NCBI RefSeq assembly: GCF_958295425.1
Contig: NC_081144.1
Span: forward strand, 1,716,501-1,780,500
Direction of reading: 5' to 3'
DNA length: 64,000 nt
Origin: Solea solea
Lineage: Eukaryota; Chordata; Actinopteri; Pleuronectiformes; Soleidae
Shown here: positions 18,681-32,064 of the stretch, in pieces
Layout of the letters: every line of letters starts with the position of its first letter
Position numbering within the stretch: the first letter of the stretch is position 1
Notes under the pieces: generated by a model
What the model was told of the DNA's origin: nothing
The model's database searches: none
What the model saw: the letters and a program-made list of their open reading frames with translations, nothing else
Made by a program: the position numbers and the translations under genes

Positions 18681-21241
18681 AGATTATTGAGTGTGTGGCT
18701 GAGCAGCACTGATGGAGAGCAAGAGAAACTCACCTGTAAAAAAACAAGGGTTAGTGAGGCAGCAAACAGCCAAGAAAGCACGGATGGATGGAAAAGATGG
18801 ATGACACGCAGAGCTCTGCAGACTGGCAGATCCTCAACAACAACAACAGCACCATCTTCCTCCTCCACGTGATGCAACTCCATTCATGGGTGCAATTTTA
18901 TGTAATGATGAGTGGCGACTGGTGGGAATCAGACAGATAAATGGAACCCAAGATCAGAAAATTCTTTGTTTTGGAAACAGAATGTTGTCTTGAGACAAAT
19001 TGCTAAAAAAAAGATGATTTTTATTACCCTGAATGTGTTTAATAACAACACATTATGTTCCCATTTGAAGAAAATAGACCTTAAACACTGTGTACTTGAT
19101 AACTTGTGCTATCCGAACTTCTAGTTTCAGACATGACGAGGCTTCAAAATGCCAATTAATTTTGCAACCGAGGTCTATTTTTAATGTGAAATCTTTTACA
19201 CACTCTTACTGCAACATTTTCCCAGAAAACCTTTTTTTACTGCTGTCTGGACACAAAGTAGATTTCAATAAATATGCAGTAGAACAAATTCCAGGCTTAA
19301 ATAAACATATAAATAAAAAAAATAATAATAAAGTTAGGTCATATTAAGGAATTCAGAGGTGATGAGGCCAAGTCATTGTTTCTGCTTCCATCGGAAAAGA
19401 TTAAACTACACATCACATCATCACAAATGTATAATAAATACATTAGAAGGACCAACTACTAACATATAGGTGGGTGTTTTTGGTCCGTCGACTGTTTGAC
19501 TGTGTTTGAGTGCATTAAAACACAGTCTGACACCTGGTCAGACTGTGAAATGGTGAATTATTGCTCGGACTGTGATTGTAGGGCTTATTTAGAAGTCAAA
19601 GAATCAAAGCCGCCACTGTGAAATCCTGCTACAGAGTTAAGAAAAGGAGGCTGCATATGCATATACAGTGTGTTTGTGTAGGAGTGAGAGAAGGAAATAT
19701 CATTATTATGTCCAGTGTGCATATTTAGGTCTGCTCACATTTGTTTGTATTTGCACAGCTGTCAGTGACTGGGCAACAGTGCACACGTGTACTGTTTGTG
19801 CTGTGGTCACCATGAGCTCTGTGCATTTACATTAGTGCAACGCAGCACTGAGAACAAACTGAACTTCTAAAGGTCAAACATCAAAGCTCATTCCATATCA
19901 TTGTTATTATATCATTCACCATCACGGCGGCTCTCGCTGCTTCTTCACATGAGAATGGTGGTGTGATCATTTTCAAGGATATCTTGGTGGAGTGAGGCCG
20001 AGTCATAGATGAAGCTTGATTTGTCTCCTGAGACAAACTGGGTAGAAGACGAGGCACAAGATAAAGACGAGAGGCAGGAGGACGGGATACACGAGCTCAA
20101 GGCCAGAAAAACAAAGGCTAATTAGACAATATGTTGCAAAGACAAAATAACATTTTTTATGAAATCTAGTGGGAAGGCAGAGGAAATATGAAAAGGAAAC
20201 CACCAAAGAATGTCTGATATTTCACAGATTCCCAGTTAGACTCACATTAGGGGAACTCCGGTGAGGATTCGCGGTCTCCAGAGCTGGAGTTGTTGTTAGT
20301 TGTTGAATTAGCACAGAATGATAGATCAGTCGTCTTTATTCACACTGACAAATATAACGTTTTTGGCTCGGGAACCCACTTAAGGCTGCACAGGCAGTAG
20401 ACGGAAAAGAAAACATTATTACTGGCACAGGAATTAGACGAAGGCAAACGAGCCAGACTCAGAACGGTTCATTCTATTGTTTCAAAAATATTACAGCATT
20501 TCTCCCTGTGCTAAAGAATATAAAGCTGCTCTGTTTGTCATGTTTTGTATTCTTACCTCATGTGTTTTCTTCTTTGATTGTACGTTTGTTTTTTGTTATT
20601 TTAAATTTTCTGCTTACGTTTTCTTGGTTTTGCTTTTATTTTTCATAATTGAATAACATGAATAACAATGACTGACTTATGTTATAAAGGCACACATGTG
20701 GAGATTTATATGGAGTTATATGAATTGTGATGGTGCCTGAAAACTGCAGATCAACCAATATGGTTTTTCCGATATATGGCTTTAAGTAGATATATATAAC
20801 ACTTTAAGTAGAACAAATGTCACACACAGAATGTGTCTTAACTTTAACTAAACATTTATTGAATAACACTTACAACCAGCATGTCCTGTCTACACTGCAG
20901 TGCAATATCAATATTTTAAATCAAAATCTTTTATAAACCAAATATCAAATACCTGAAACATTTGTAATCCAAACCTAAAATCTCTATTAAACCTTTTTAG
21001 ATTAAACAAAAAACCAAAAAAGGAACAAAAGTACCAGTATTAATCATATTGCTGAGTACAAATATGTACAAGCTTATAGTCGGCCCATGGTTATTATTAA
21101 AAAATTACAGTATGTCTGTCTGTCTTCTGATAGCTGAAACATGGAACAAGAAAACATTCCAAAAAATGTCAACTGCACACGCTCCACAAAAAAAACACAG
21201 ACATGGAACACTGACAGTAAGGAGGGAGACCTTAGGTGGTG

Positions 21242-21261
21242 TCCACACACACACACACACA
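21242..21261. repeat. (CA)n microsatellite
   Basis: Short pure CA run. Confidence 0.9.
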
Positions 21262-21440
21262 CGAAAGCTGCTCTGGTTTCCATGAATTCAGAGGACATTA
21301 CATTACATTGACTTACATTCACTTCCTGGAACCTCAGTTTAACCGTCACCATAACTACTACTGGCCAAAACCTAACCTCATCCCAACCATCCCAAGTCTT
21401 CACTTTAAAATCTTGCTTTTTTTGAGTAATATGTGGAGCA

Positions 21441-21457
21441 CGCACACACACACACAC

Positions 21458-21499
<42 letters not shown>

Positions 21500-21519
21500 G
21501 CACACACACACACACACAC
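21441..21519. repeat. (CA)n microsatellite, compound, ~79 bp
   Basis: CA run with a few CG and GA interruptions. Confidence 0.95.
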
Positions 21520-22161
21520 TGACAGACCTCCATAGGATGTATTAACTGGCTAATTAACAACCAGAGCTGTCTAATTGATGTGACTTTGCTCCGACTCCCC
21601 TGGGAGGAGAGACGGCCTTGTGAAGGTGAAGCTCCTCACCCAGAGGTCAGAGGTCATGGGGCAAACAGAGGTGACTGACTCTGGTGTTTTCCACCCACTG
21701 AATGTGAAACGCAGCAAAGCGAAGGGAAATATGACAGCGCCGGGGGTCACGGCGCCGAGTTTGACGGAAAGTTAAAGTGACAGATTAGGCCCCCGAGACT
21801 CAAAGAGCGCAGACAAAGCCAGGGTATAAAGATGGGTCACATGGCGGCGTTTCAACTGACTTATACATCTGTCTGGAGAGGAAGGAGAACAGTGAAGAAA
21901 AGTGAAAAGTACAAGAGATAAGAAGAAGCAGGAAAGGGATGAAGAGGGCGAGGCAGATCAGAGTGAAAAGGGGGAACTTGAACGGACAAAAGGCCACATT
22001 TGCTTCAAAGAGCCAAAGAAATTGGAGGTGGAGCGGAGCGGGAAACAGAATGTGAATGAAAAAAAAGAAAAAGGTAATTGTCAACTGTCGCACAAGCGTG
22101 ACGAACAAACATAGCAGTGGGTAAAGTGAAATTACAGAGCACCTGTCTGGCATAGAAACCC

Positions 22162-22199
22162 TTCCTCCTCCTCCTCCTCCTCCTCCTCCTCCTCCTCCC
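22162..22199. repeat. (TCC)n trinucleotide repeat
   Basis: About twelve pure units. Confidence 0.95.
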
Positions 22200-23799
22200 A
22201 CTAACATGTACCTAACACTTCATCAATCAGCCTCTACTTTACAGGCACATGATGATTAGACACTGTTTGGTGTTTGACTGAAAATAGTTCTATTACTCAG
22301 TGGTTATCACAGAAGAAGAACTAATTACCTCTCATTATTGCCATAACATTTTCTGAAGAGTTTTTATTTGTATCAGCTGTTAGTGTGAAGACTAATGTTT
22401 GAGTTCCATCATGAGCGGAGATGACTGGGCTTTTCTAGAAGTCCACTTTCTGTATGTTTAACAGCCACAGAACACAAATACAAATACAAATGCACATGTG
22501 GCCCACCTAATTGTCATGGAGATGGAGATTTAACTTTGCGTTATAAATACATTTTTATTATGAAAGATATAATAAATATTGTTTCAGATAAACACAACCA
22601 CTTTTATTTTGAAATTATGTGAAACATCTATCATATTTTACGACTACTACTATTATTAATGTTTTTATTACAATATCATATCATTTTGAGCTTCCAACAC
22701 CAACTGAATATTTTTTTACAGTATTGGCCCCCTACTGGCCAGACTAGATGCTCAGTGGCCATTTGAGTTTTTAGACCCTTGGTCTAAGACCTGGTATAAA
22801 CATCAATCCTGAAAGAAATAATCAAAAGTGGAAAGATCTAATCAAAGTCTGAGCGTTCACACCTTGTCCCGGATGTGTCCCCAGCGCTCCACCTTCCCAT
22901 GCTGCATATACACCACTCTGACTGTACAGACGTGTCTGCTGTTATTGTGTTTGCATATTTCTGTTCCTTGGTGATTATAAAGATTGTATTTAGCGCTGAA
23001 GTTGGGCCGTTTAGCTGAAACTGACCTGAGGGGGCCGTCTGTGTGAAGGCAAAATGTCTGCAAACACCTCTCCATACATACACTCAGCTCCCTTCACTAA
23101 TCTCCACATAGTGTAACGTTGGAGCGAGTCTGCGTGAGAACACAGCTGGAAGAGTTCTGCACGTCCACCAAGCATCTGACCCCAGACAGTCAACACATCA
23201 AACTCTGAGCAACATCCGGACCTCAACTTCCTCACATTACCACTTTTATTTAATGTCGGCGTATTAGAAGAAATAGTGCAAGAAAAGATGCAGTATTTCC
23301 TTATCTGTGAAGGTCAGACCAAAATATAACTTCACAAAATGCTCCGTGTTCCTCATCTTGACGCAGGTTGCAGCGGCGAGATTTTGCCTGAATAATAATT
23401 ATGACTTTATTCGCATAATATTACTTATTAGATCACAGTTGTGCTTTGTTATTTACACTTGGTACATGGAATCTCTTTTGTGTGTCACCTCATAGGCTTT
23501 TTAATTATCTTCAATAACTTCAAATTCTTATAAAAGGCTGAAAACCATGTCAACAAGATGAATTAACTCCATAAGACATTTGATTAAAAGCCACCAAAAT
23601 AATAAAAAAGAAAAGAAACGAAATCTAAAAAGAAGTCAAGGGTACAAAATGATTAAGATGCTGTTGGTAAATGTGTGGCTTCTACATAACTTGGAGAGTT
23701 ACAATATTATAGCTCTTAAAATAAATGTTTCCTCCCGGAGTCACAGCGCTCTACGCTCTCTTTGTGAATTGAGTGAAAGAACTGTGACATTTTTGAGCA

Positions 23800-24110
23800 A
23801 CTGAAGGTCAGTGTGACGTCACAGCAGCGTTGGTATTGGACAAATATTTGACGAGCCAGCACTGGCACACTGTACGTATGCATTTGCATTTTAATTTACT
23901 CGCCGAAACCTGCCAATTCACACAGGAGAGACCATTATGGTCTGCGGGAAGACATAACGGACGCGTGTTACTCTGAAAAGATGATAAGGAAAAAGTATGA
24001 TGTGTGCAAGTGCACATTAACGGCGCTCTGTGACTGAAATAATAAATCATGCTCGAACAATTAAAGAGCAGAGAAAAAAATGTCCCATGATACCCGGCAG
24101 AGTGTGTGAG
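23800..24110. promoter_or_regulatory. Candidate regulatory element with CRE palindrome and octamer motif
   Basis: Contains a perfect cAMP-response palindrome TGACGTCA at 23814-23821 and an octamer-type ATTTGCAT at 23882-23889 inside an AT-rich homeodomain-like stretch. The surrounding ~300 bases are repeat-free. A second TGACGTCA sits at 24312-24319. The motifs are real; enhancer function is inference. Confidence 0.3.
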
Positions 24111-24720
24111 AAAGAGAATCTCAGGAGGAGGAGGGATAGGGGTGTGGAGGGGTGGGGCGGGGCGGCAGGGGGGCGTGTGTTAACCTGCCTCTGAGCTGCA
24201 GTGGATTTCCAATCGAGACTGAGAGGAGCTGGATTAAGGACACCAGTAGATTAGTGTGGGAGAGGGACTAGGGTTGGAGGGCAGCGGGTCACAGACCAGG
24301 AGTCAGTCATGTGACGTCAAAATCGATACAATGTCGAGTGCACATTTAAATTTAGATAAAAATCAACAACCATAAAATCCCATCACATGGAAGAGGTTGT
24401 TTTATTTTTTATTTTTTTGTTTGAAAAGTGCAGACAAACATTCTCCTCATGATTTACAGTCTAATAATTCCTGCTAAAACCCAAAATGGCTTCGACTCAT
24501 TTCTGTGAATATAAAGGTGGTTTTACAGACTGCAGCAGATGAGAGAGAGAGAGAGAGACAGAGAGACACAGGCATTCAGTGGGGAAGATAAGAGGATAGA
24601 AACACACTGTGATGGACAGACAGACGGAGGAGATAGTGTGTGAGAGAGTCAGTGATATACAGCTGGTCAACTCACAGGGGAGAGCTTTTCTTCAGAGATG
24701 TGCGGTGTGTCTGCGCTGGA

Positions 24721-24721
<1 letters not shown>

Positions 24722-24760
<39 letters not shown>
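24722..24760. repeat. (CTG)13 trinucleotide tract
   Basis: Thirteen pure CTG units. Surrounding frames are short and show no homology, so coding is unlikely. Confidence 0.95.
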
Positions 24761-24762
<2 letters not shown>

Positions 24763-24933
24763 GCTCACACACAATCAGCAGACTTTTACTATCTGTGGTT
24801 TTATTTATTATTTATTTTATGTTCAGTTTCAGTTTTTTCAGGTACAAACTGAGACGGACTCCACAACTGCACTTGACTGATGCACCACAATGTAATGTTG
24901 TAATATCGGTGTAATGTTGTCAGGGTGGATCAT

Positions 24934-25031
24934 CTGCACCCCGGGGAGCAATGGGGGGGATTGGGTGCCTTGCTTATGGGCTCATCCGGTTACGAGCCCA
25001 ATTCCTTTTCCTCTTGGCCGTGGGCTTCCCC
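24934..25031 (+). mobile_element. Teleost SINE-like repeat fragment (GGGGAGCAATGGGGGG type)
   Basis: CTGCACCCCGGGGAGCAATG, TGGGTGCCTTGCTTATGG and TTACGAGCCCAATTCC, ending TTGGCCGTGGGCTTCCCC, follow a common fish repeat in order. A middle section normally holding the ATCGAACC-type box is deleted here. Family recognised from memory. Confidence 0.65.
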
Positions 25032-25559
25032 TGTTGATTCCTTTTTAAAAGAGGACCCTGAGATTAAGAGTCTCATACTCTGAGCTAGCCGGGCTGATTA
25101 GACTTAGACCTAGTCTGAAAGCTGTATTCTCTTTAATGGCCAACAGGGGGAGACTCCACTGTTTTTTTTATGCAAGTATATTAGAAAATGAGCTTCTTCT
25201 CTCCTGAGTTCACATTTTATTGAGGTCAAATTTAAATAATAAAATACAGCATATATTAGGGCATGAACTAGTGAATGTGAGAACGTGAGTGGAGTGAGAT
25301 ACTTCCATCTTTATCTACAGCGCAGCTTCGACAGCAGCTCTCCAGTTAGCCAAAGAAGTAGCTTCTCCTTTACATCCCCGGACTATTGCACGTGTAGCCC
25401 AGGCTTTAAAACAACATCTATTTGTTAAAAAAACTATTCCCTGGGAAATAAACAATACATTGAAATTAATTTAAAAAGTCATTATAAAGTCTTTAGAAAT
25501 CTTGAAAGCGATCTATCTTATTTTGAAATAAATAAATAATTCATTTTATTTTGAAATCG

Positions 25560-25800
25560 TCCTGTCATCACTTCCTGTTTGTGGTCGTGTTTGCGGTCAT
25601 GTTTACGTTCGCTGTCTCGCGTGTTGTCCGATCACAGTAGGATTAAATAATCTGTGAGACAAAGTTACATGAATTGTTAATTCTTGATGATGTTAAACAG
25701 TTAACAGAGAGACGGAAGTACGTTCACCGGTCTGCGAGGTGAAGTACCTGTTTATACATCGATCACTCGGTGAAGTACCTGTTTATAGATCGATCACTCG
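25560..25800 (+). promoter_or_regulatory. Candidate promoter and first exon
   Basis: A local cluster of CpGs (about seven between 25584 and 25632, including CTCGCG) lies in otherwise CpG-poor DNA. ETS-type sites CACTTCCTGT (25569-25578) and ACGGAAGTAC (25712-25721) flank it. A 31-bp tandem duplication ends exactly at a strong 5' splice site, TCG|GTGAGTGA, at 25800/25801. No TATA box or open frame is obvious, so any transcript would start with a noncoding exon. Alternatively this is an unrecognised mobile-element promoter. Confidence 0.3.
25738..25799. repeat. 31-bp tandem duplication
   Basis: Two copies of the unit beginning GGTGAAGTACCTG (25738-25768 and 25769-25799) differ by one base (ATACATC or ATAGATC). 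A third start, GGTGAG, follows and coincides with the donor-like site. Confidence 0.95.
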
Positions 25801-25997
25801 GTGAGTGAAAACACTCTTTAACATGTTCGGTTGTTTGTAAAGCTTCTGATATTCATGTGTAACCTGTTCGTTTGATTTTAAGGCAGCTGATAGTTATGTT
25901 AATCAGCGCAGATAAACATGGAAAGGTGCTAATGGGTGTTAGCCACCTGAGGTGATGTTTTGCTATGCTAACAGGCTAGTTTAGCCACTGATTAGCC

Positions 25998-26037
25998 ACT
26001 GTGTTTAATTTAATTAAATTAAATTAAATTAAATTTA
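25998..26037. repeat. (AATTA)n pentanucleotide array
   Basis: About eight imperfect units, compositionally related to the array at 6826. Confidence 0.85.
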
Positions 26038-26547
26038 TTGAAATGCTGATGATTTTATTTGTTGTTTACATAGGAGGGTGTTATTTGATTAAATTGTTGT
26101 TTAATACTTATGTTAAAAAAAAAAGATATTGTGAGATTATTTGATAGATGTTTATTTTAAGATTGTGGTAATTACAGAGGTCAATTGTGTGTATTCTCTC
26201 ACTGTTTCCGGTGCAAGGAGAGAGAATTAAGCACGTTACGTTAAGACTTAATGCCTCTAAATTACCATGAAGTTTCTCTGCATTTAATGTCATTTTCTAC
26301 CAAATTAAAGAGATACTATGTAATATGTTTAATTTTTGTAAAATGATATGTTGGTTGTGACTAGTTCTTGAAATGGTTATTAATGGAACTACAGTTGTTT
26401 GAATACTTGAATATAATTATAAAAAAGCACTTTGAATGTAAATTTATAATTTTAGAGATTTTTGTTGTACAACTAAACTTTTTGAACCTGATTTAAGCCA
26501 GTTAATGCAGAGGAGTGTTATTGACATGTTATTTGACCTATTTGTAG

Positions 26548-26640
26548 GTCAGTTTCTTTGTCCTGGTGACATCGTTAAAGGAGGTCCCAGCCACATCCTT
26601 TCGTGTGAGGTTTCCAGAGATCCGGAGATTCGTCCCCACA
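26548..26640 (+). other. Candidate 93-bp internal exon
   Basis: Bounded by CTATTTGTAG| and |GTGAGTTGCG, good acceptor and donor matches, about 750 bp downstream of the donor at 25801. Two of three frames are open across it. The frame starting at the third base continues to a TGA just past the donor. No homology recognised. Treat as a hypothesis until transcript evidence is seen. Confidence 0.2.
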
Positions 26641-27187
26641 GTGAGTTGCGTGGCGAGCTACATTGAATCTACTGATACTGAACCCTGAAACTGGTGAAAG
26701 ATTTGTTGATTTTCCCCTTCCCCACGGACTATGTGGTAGGACAGAACAAATACACCCCGATACACCAACACTGATCAGACAAAACAGACAAAAGGGTCCC
26801 AACAATAACTTTGGGACAGAGTGTTTTGTTTTTGCCCACTTTATTATTTTAGTTTGTTATTTTTCATCAAATGTTTTTGTATAACCTAACTGTTGTAAAT
26901 TCTATGTGTTAATGCTTCCTAATAACAAGTGGCCACACACAAACTCCAACCAGGGTTTCCTGTGTCTTTTGGCCATTTAAAAATGAAGGGCTCGTACCTT
27001 GTAGTCTTCTGTTATTGGTCCATTTCTTAGTATTGATCATCATTTACCTGAGCTCATTTATAACATCATAACTAAAGGGTTACACACGTTTTTTAACCCT
27101 TTATTGGGCTGTCAATTTCAATTTTCATGTCGAAAATCGAGATCAATGAAGTTTAGTCTGGGGTGAAACATTTTCTCAAAGATGTAC

Positions 27188-27239
27188 GATATATGTATAT
27201 GTATATGTATATATATACATGTATGTATGTATGTATGTA

Positions 27240-27285
<46 letters not shown>
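27188..27285. repeat. (TATG)n/(TA)n compound microsatellite
   Basis: ATGT/TATA units grading into a pure TA run. Confidence 0.95.
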
Positions 27286-27288
<3 letters not shown>

Positions 27289-27962
27289 AGATAAAGAACA
27301 TAAAATAACTAGACATAGCCTAACCTTCGCTGATTGGCTGAGAGAAGTCACATGATTTTAAAGTGATTTTCCACTCCCATCATTGTTGCGTCAATCTTTA
27401 GCCTAGGTGTTTGTGAAAACCTATCGTGGCCTCCTCTTCTTCTGATTCTATTAATTATAAATTCAAGGCAACTATTAACACATTCAATTCTTACTGTTCA
27501 TGAACAAGGACTAACTTATCGTAACTAGTTTGTAACTGAGTTGGATGTTTATTTACTTGTTTTCTTTTGTTGAAATCCAGTGGTTTTTCTTTTCTTTCTT
27601 GGCTTTTTACTCTCTGTGTGTCTATTACAGACGTAGACGTATATCTGAGACCTGGAAATCAATATGAATCAAATATGGAGGAAAAAAAGCAAACACAGTC
27701 AACATACTGTATCTCAGGTAATGTCTGTGTTTGTTATGGTGACAGTGTCACTCCTCTGTAGCCTCCTCACAGCCAACAACCAACATTATTTTCATCTTTC
27801 ATGTCGGTGTGTGTGTGTAGGTGTGTTATTTTGGCTACCTTCAGATGACCAAGCTGAAGTGACTCATATCTGATATTTGTTTCCATCAATATGACTCAGA
27901 TTAGATTTTTTTTTTTTTAGATTGTGTGGACACAGAAATTTGAGTGTGAAGTCTGATTATTT

Positions 27963-27985
27963 TGTGTGTGTGTGTGTGTGTGTGT
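27963..27985. repeat. (TG)n microsatellite
   Basis: Pure TG run of about 11 units. Confidence 0.9.
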
Positions 27986-28677
27986 TATTCCAGTATGTGG
28001 AACTAGACTATATATGTATATTTAATATGTGGCCACTTGGCATTAGTGAATATCAGAATTCATGTGGTTTTTAGCCTATAAAACAGCAGTGGAGGAAAGT
28101 ACTGACGTCTGGAGCTAAATCTGAAGCTCAAATTTGCTGCGACACCTTCCTTTTCCCAGAGTTCATCTGTATTTGTTGGTCAGTGTCTGTCTCATTGAGA
28201 CATGAAGGTCTCACACTGTGACACAGTGTATAGCACCTTTTGCATTTCATCATTTATGTGTCCTTTTCGGGCTCTGGCACGCTGAGACGGTCCGTATTTA
28301 AAAGTCCATCACACAAAGCTCCGATTCACTTCCCTTATTTACCGCTTTTACCGTATTTTTAACCTGGGTAAACCAAATGTCAGCGAACACAACACGAGAC
28401 CAAGAGTTGCTTCACAAACACAGAGATTCAGTATGTGCGGTAATTCAAGGGTCAGCGATCAGTCCGATTACCGAATCTGATTTCAGATCAATAATTAGTG
28501 ACACTGACACGCGCGCACGTCTGAGTCTGTAGACTGTACCGTACACATGTTTAACCCATTTATAGCGACACGTCCTCAGCTGTTCAAATCCTCCATCTTT
28601 CCGCCTGCTGTTGACATGAACTGAATGAACATGTTGTTTCCTCGGGGAGCTGGTGGTGTTTGGAATGTATTAAGGAT

Positions 28678-28679
<2 letters not shown>

Positions 28680-28728
<49 letters not shown>
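28680..28728. repeat. (GT)n microsatellite
   Basis: Pure GT run of about 24 units. Confidence 0.95.
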
Positions 28729-28729
<1 letters not shown>

Positions 28730-28954
28730 AAGCCGTCACTGGTGCCTTTGTGTGGAGTCGGTTCAGATGTCTCCTCCTTTTAAGACGTCTATTCCTGGAC
28801 GTATCCGTGTGGTTCCAATGTTTTTTTCTCGTGCTGCTGTTTCACATGGTTGTTTGTCCTCTTGATGCAGTCTCTTGTCTCTTTCATGTGGTACACTTGG
28901 TTTAGCGTGCTGTTTTTTTTCTTCCTTCCATGCTTTCTGGCAGGAGCACTCGCT

Positions 28955-29105
28955 ATCTCTGAGGCCGCCCCGCTGAATTATGGGTCAGACAAAACAGGCC
29001 TGGGCCACTTCTGTCACAAAGCCCTGCTGGGCAGGGCCCGGTGCCATCGCATGGCTCAAGTCAGTTTCTCCCACAGTGCTCAGTGGGGCCAGATGGACAC
29101 ACTGT
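28955..29105. promoter_or_regulatory. Candidate conserved noncoding element
   Basis: GC-balanced, repeat-free stretch beginning near GAGGCCGCCCCGCTGAATTA and running to CAGTGGGGCCAGATGG. It starts shortly after a TTTCTGGCAG acceptor-like site, so an exon cannot be excluded, but I recognise no protein. Confidence 0.2.
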
Positions 29106-29439
29106 AAAAAGATTAACACAGAGCGAGTCAATTTATTTTCAGCTCGTGTAATTCTATGTGTATTAAAACGGTTGTGAATAACTTTTAAATATAAACATGT
29201 GCCCCTTTGATTGAGAACTTTACGAAATGAGCCAGCTCCACACGACTCTGTGTTCTTCAGTACAGCGGTGTTTGGATCTGTGTTAACCGGCGTCCGCTGC
29301 ACACAGGAAGTCATGATTTTTAATGTCAGGGCAGGTGGACGCAACAGCGACATTGTGCTAGCAAAGCAGAAAATGTGGAATAACAGTTTGACAGAATTGA
29401 CAGTTACACACTGCAGCTTTTGTGATCTCAACTATACAC

Positions 29440-29440
<1 letters not shown>

Positions 29441-29486
<46 letters not shown>

Positions 29487-29542
29487 ATATATATATACAT
29501 ATATGTATCTATATATGTATATATATATACAGTATATATATG
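29441..29542. repeat. (TA)n compound microsatellite, ~100 bp
   Basis: Long TA run with GTATAC and CATATATG interruptions. Confidence 0.95.
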
Positions 29543-30708
29543 AAAAAACCTTTGTCAAACTTTGTATTGAAGGTGAAAAACAAAGACACGACTTCAAGGT
29601 TCTTCTAATAATAATAATATTATTCACTCGTCTTTGAAGTGACGCGAAACGTAGCCTTTGTCATGTGTTTTTTTGCGGGATCTCATCAGCCCTCGTTCCC
29701 GACTTCAGCCAAAAGACACCACAGGTGGTGACAAATACACGTGGATGTGAGCGTCTGTGCACATCTAAATAAGTATTGGTTCAGCTCACTCTTTATCTGT
29801 GGTTGGCGTAAACATATCCACGTTATGATCACGGAAGACTCGGGTTGCTTTTATCGCCGACGTGGACCCTGCACAGCGCACAGCTGCCTCCGCCTCTGAC
29901 TGCCACATTTGCAGCAGCCACTTTTGTCCTTTGATACGCAGAGTGTCGCCAGCTGCGTCACACATAATGCTTTAGTCATTTCAGCCACAGGGTCGTGTAC
30001 AGTGATGTCTGCAGCCCTTCTGTGCCGGCGAACGGCGGTTTGTTCTCTTATTGTTATTGTGTTCCCTAAATGCTCGAGATCACGTTATGAAATCACCCGC
30101 TTTGTCTCACCGGATCACGGCGGTCTGAAACATCGAAAGATGCACGATTTAATAAGTGGAAAAATAAATTTGATATCAGTATAATTCCTCTTAATGTATG
30201 ATTATTTAAAGGTATAATAAAGGTCTTCTATAATTATCATTTATTCATTACAATAACGCTGATGAATGTAAAGAAAACACTGCAGTATCGCGGTGTGATT
30301 GTATTGGAGTAGGTTAACATGCGTGTGTTTCTAATAGTGCTAACACTTTCTGAACGATCCATAGATGATGATGATATTCCAGTGTTGTGAGAATCTCAAA
30401 TAAACCAAAACCAGGGGAAATGTTTCTTCGGATAGACACCATTTCTTTTTACAGTGCACAAAGTGATGGCCCACTCACTTCCTCTCTCCTCCCCTGGGTT
30501 TCGCTCGGGGCCGCGCTGGAAGCCATGTCTTCTCTCTCTCTGCGAAACCTTTGCAGCATCTGTGTCTGGACATCATGAACAGAGCCATCAGTGAGCCAAC
30601 AGTCCCCCAGGCTTTGGGGCAGTTGAGGGTCATTCATTCTGCTCAGCAATGCTTAGAGCTTCTGCATTTCTCTGTCACAAGTGCCTGTTCCCCCCTCCAT
30701 CCGTCCCA

Positions 30709-30739
30709 CCCTCCCTCCCTCCCTCCCTCCCTCCCTCCA
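30709..30739. repeat. (CCCT)n microsatellite
   Basis: About seven tetranucleotide units in a wider pyrimidine-rich stretch. Confidence 0.9.
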
Positions 30740-31601
30740 CATTGCTTTTTGGAGAGTTTCCAGCATCCAGGCGAGAAGCCTGTGATGAGAGGAGGAAAGA
30801 GAGAGAGAGAGGGGAGGAGGATGAGGGGGCTGGAAGGATAGACTCTGACTCTGGTCCAGACATCAGAGCAGTGGAAGAGGAGGAGGAGGAGGAGTGATGC
30901 TGTGCTTGTTTCTAAGCCTCTGTTCAGGAAGACAGAGAGAGAGAGAGACATACTGCAGATGGATGTCAGCGGAGGGCGAGGAACGCTGCAGATGGACACA
31001 CAAACCTTGCTTTAGGCAACAGGAATGCACACACACACACAGATATGTTGGTTTTAACAGTTTGATTACATTCGCTATAATGTTCTCGTAAATGCAGCAA
31101 CAGCTGATGGGCCTCAGCGAGCCGCGACGCAAACACACACACACACGCTATAGTAAACAGTGTGGCGACCTCCTGACTGCAAACAGTCTATGTGTTGGAG
31201 GATTTTACTGCCTGTATTCCACAAAGACGTAGAATAATAGTACAAACCCGATGGCTGTGTGTAAACATGTGGAACGCCCTCTGGTGAGTGGCTGCAGGGG
31301 AGGTCATGAACCCGGAGCAGGCGCTGAAATAACCACAGGACACCAATGATCCAAATGAAAGAAAACTTATCATAATTATACACAAAAGGCTAAAAATACT
31401 AAGTCCCACAGAAGTTAACATTAATTAAAGATAAATCGGCGCATCAGCACACACACTGAGCTTCAAGTGTTTTCAGTTCCTACAGCTTAATCAACACTGC
31501 AGTGCTGTTGCACCTGGGCCACACTGGGTATGTGTACAGTACGTGACAGCTGTGTTGCTGCTCTGCTGCTTCTCTCCCACCTCTGTTCACACAGGGAGTC
31601 A

Positions 31602-31625
31602 GTGTGTGTGTGTGTGTGTGTGTGT
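31602..31625. repeat. (GT)n microsatellite
   Basis: Pure GT run of about 12 units. Confidence 0.9.
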
Positions 31626-32064
31626 CTGCTGCAGAGCTGCTGCTATTTAGGGTTCACCTTTGAAAATAGTCACATACGTACATACAGCATAAAACATCAT
31701 TTTTATTATGCCTACGTGCTTAAAAACACGGACCTGCAAATATTTTACAACTATAGAATGAACTGTAATGATAAGAGTGCATGGAAACAGCAACTGTGTT
31801 GTGTTTATAACTTACCTGACACATAGAAGCAGTGAGACTGTCATGAAAGGTGCTTGTGTCTGTTTTGCTGTTAATAATGTGACCAGTGTCACAGACGAGC
31901 TGATGCTGACACCTTCAGTGTAACGTTCAGGGACAACGGATTGATTGATAATGAAGAAAAACGTTTGTTACATCTCTGCTGGACAGACTCTTGAGTTCTG
32001 AGATGAGAGGTAAAACATCTGTCTTCAACTGAACCCCCAGGCTTCACTTTAATTTACTGCCCTC

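Larger units (their letters stand above)
12319..24933. other. Gene-free stretch right of the coiled-coil gene
   Basis: No supported coding exon. It holds a GCTAA-type dispersed repeat (15350-15525), a possible LTR-like promoter segment (15840-16230), a Tc1-like relic (16966-17150), large CA and CCT microsatellites, a (CTG)13 tract, and several high-complexity segments resembling conserved noncoding DNA. The remainder shows nothing I can name. Confidence 0.55.

Noticed and set aside
28985..29431. 148-codon minus-strand frame
   Set aside because: Runs into flanking unique and AT-rich DNA with no recognisable motif; more likely chance openness.
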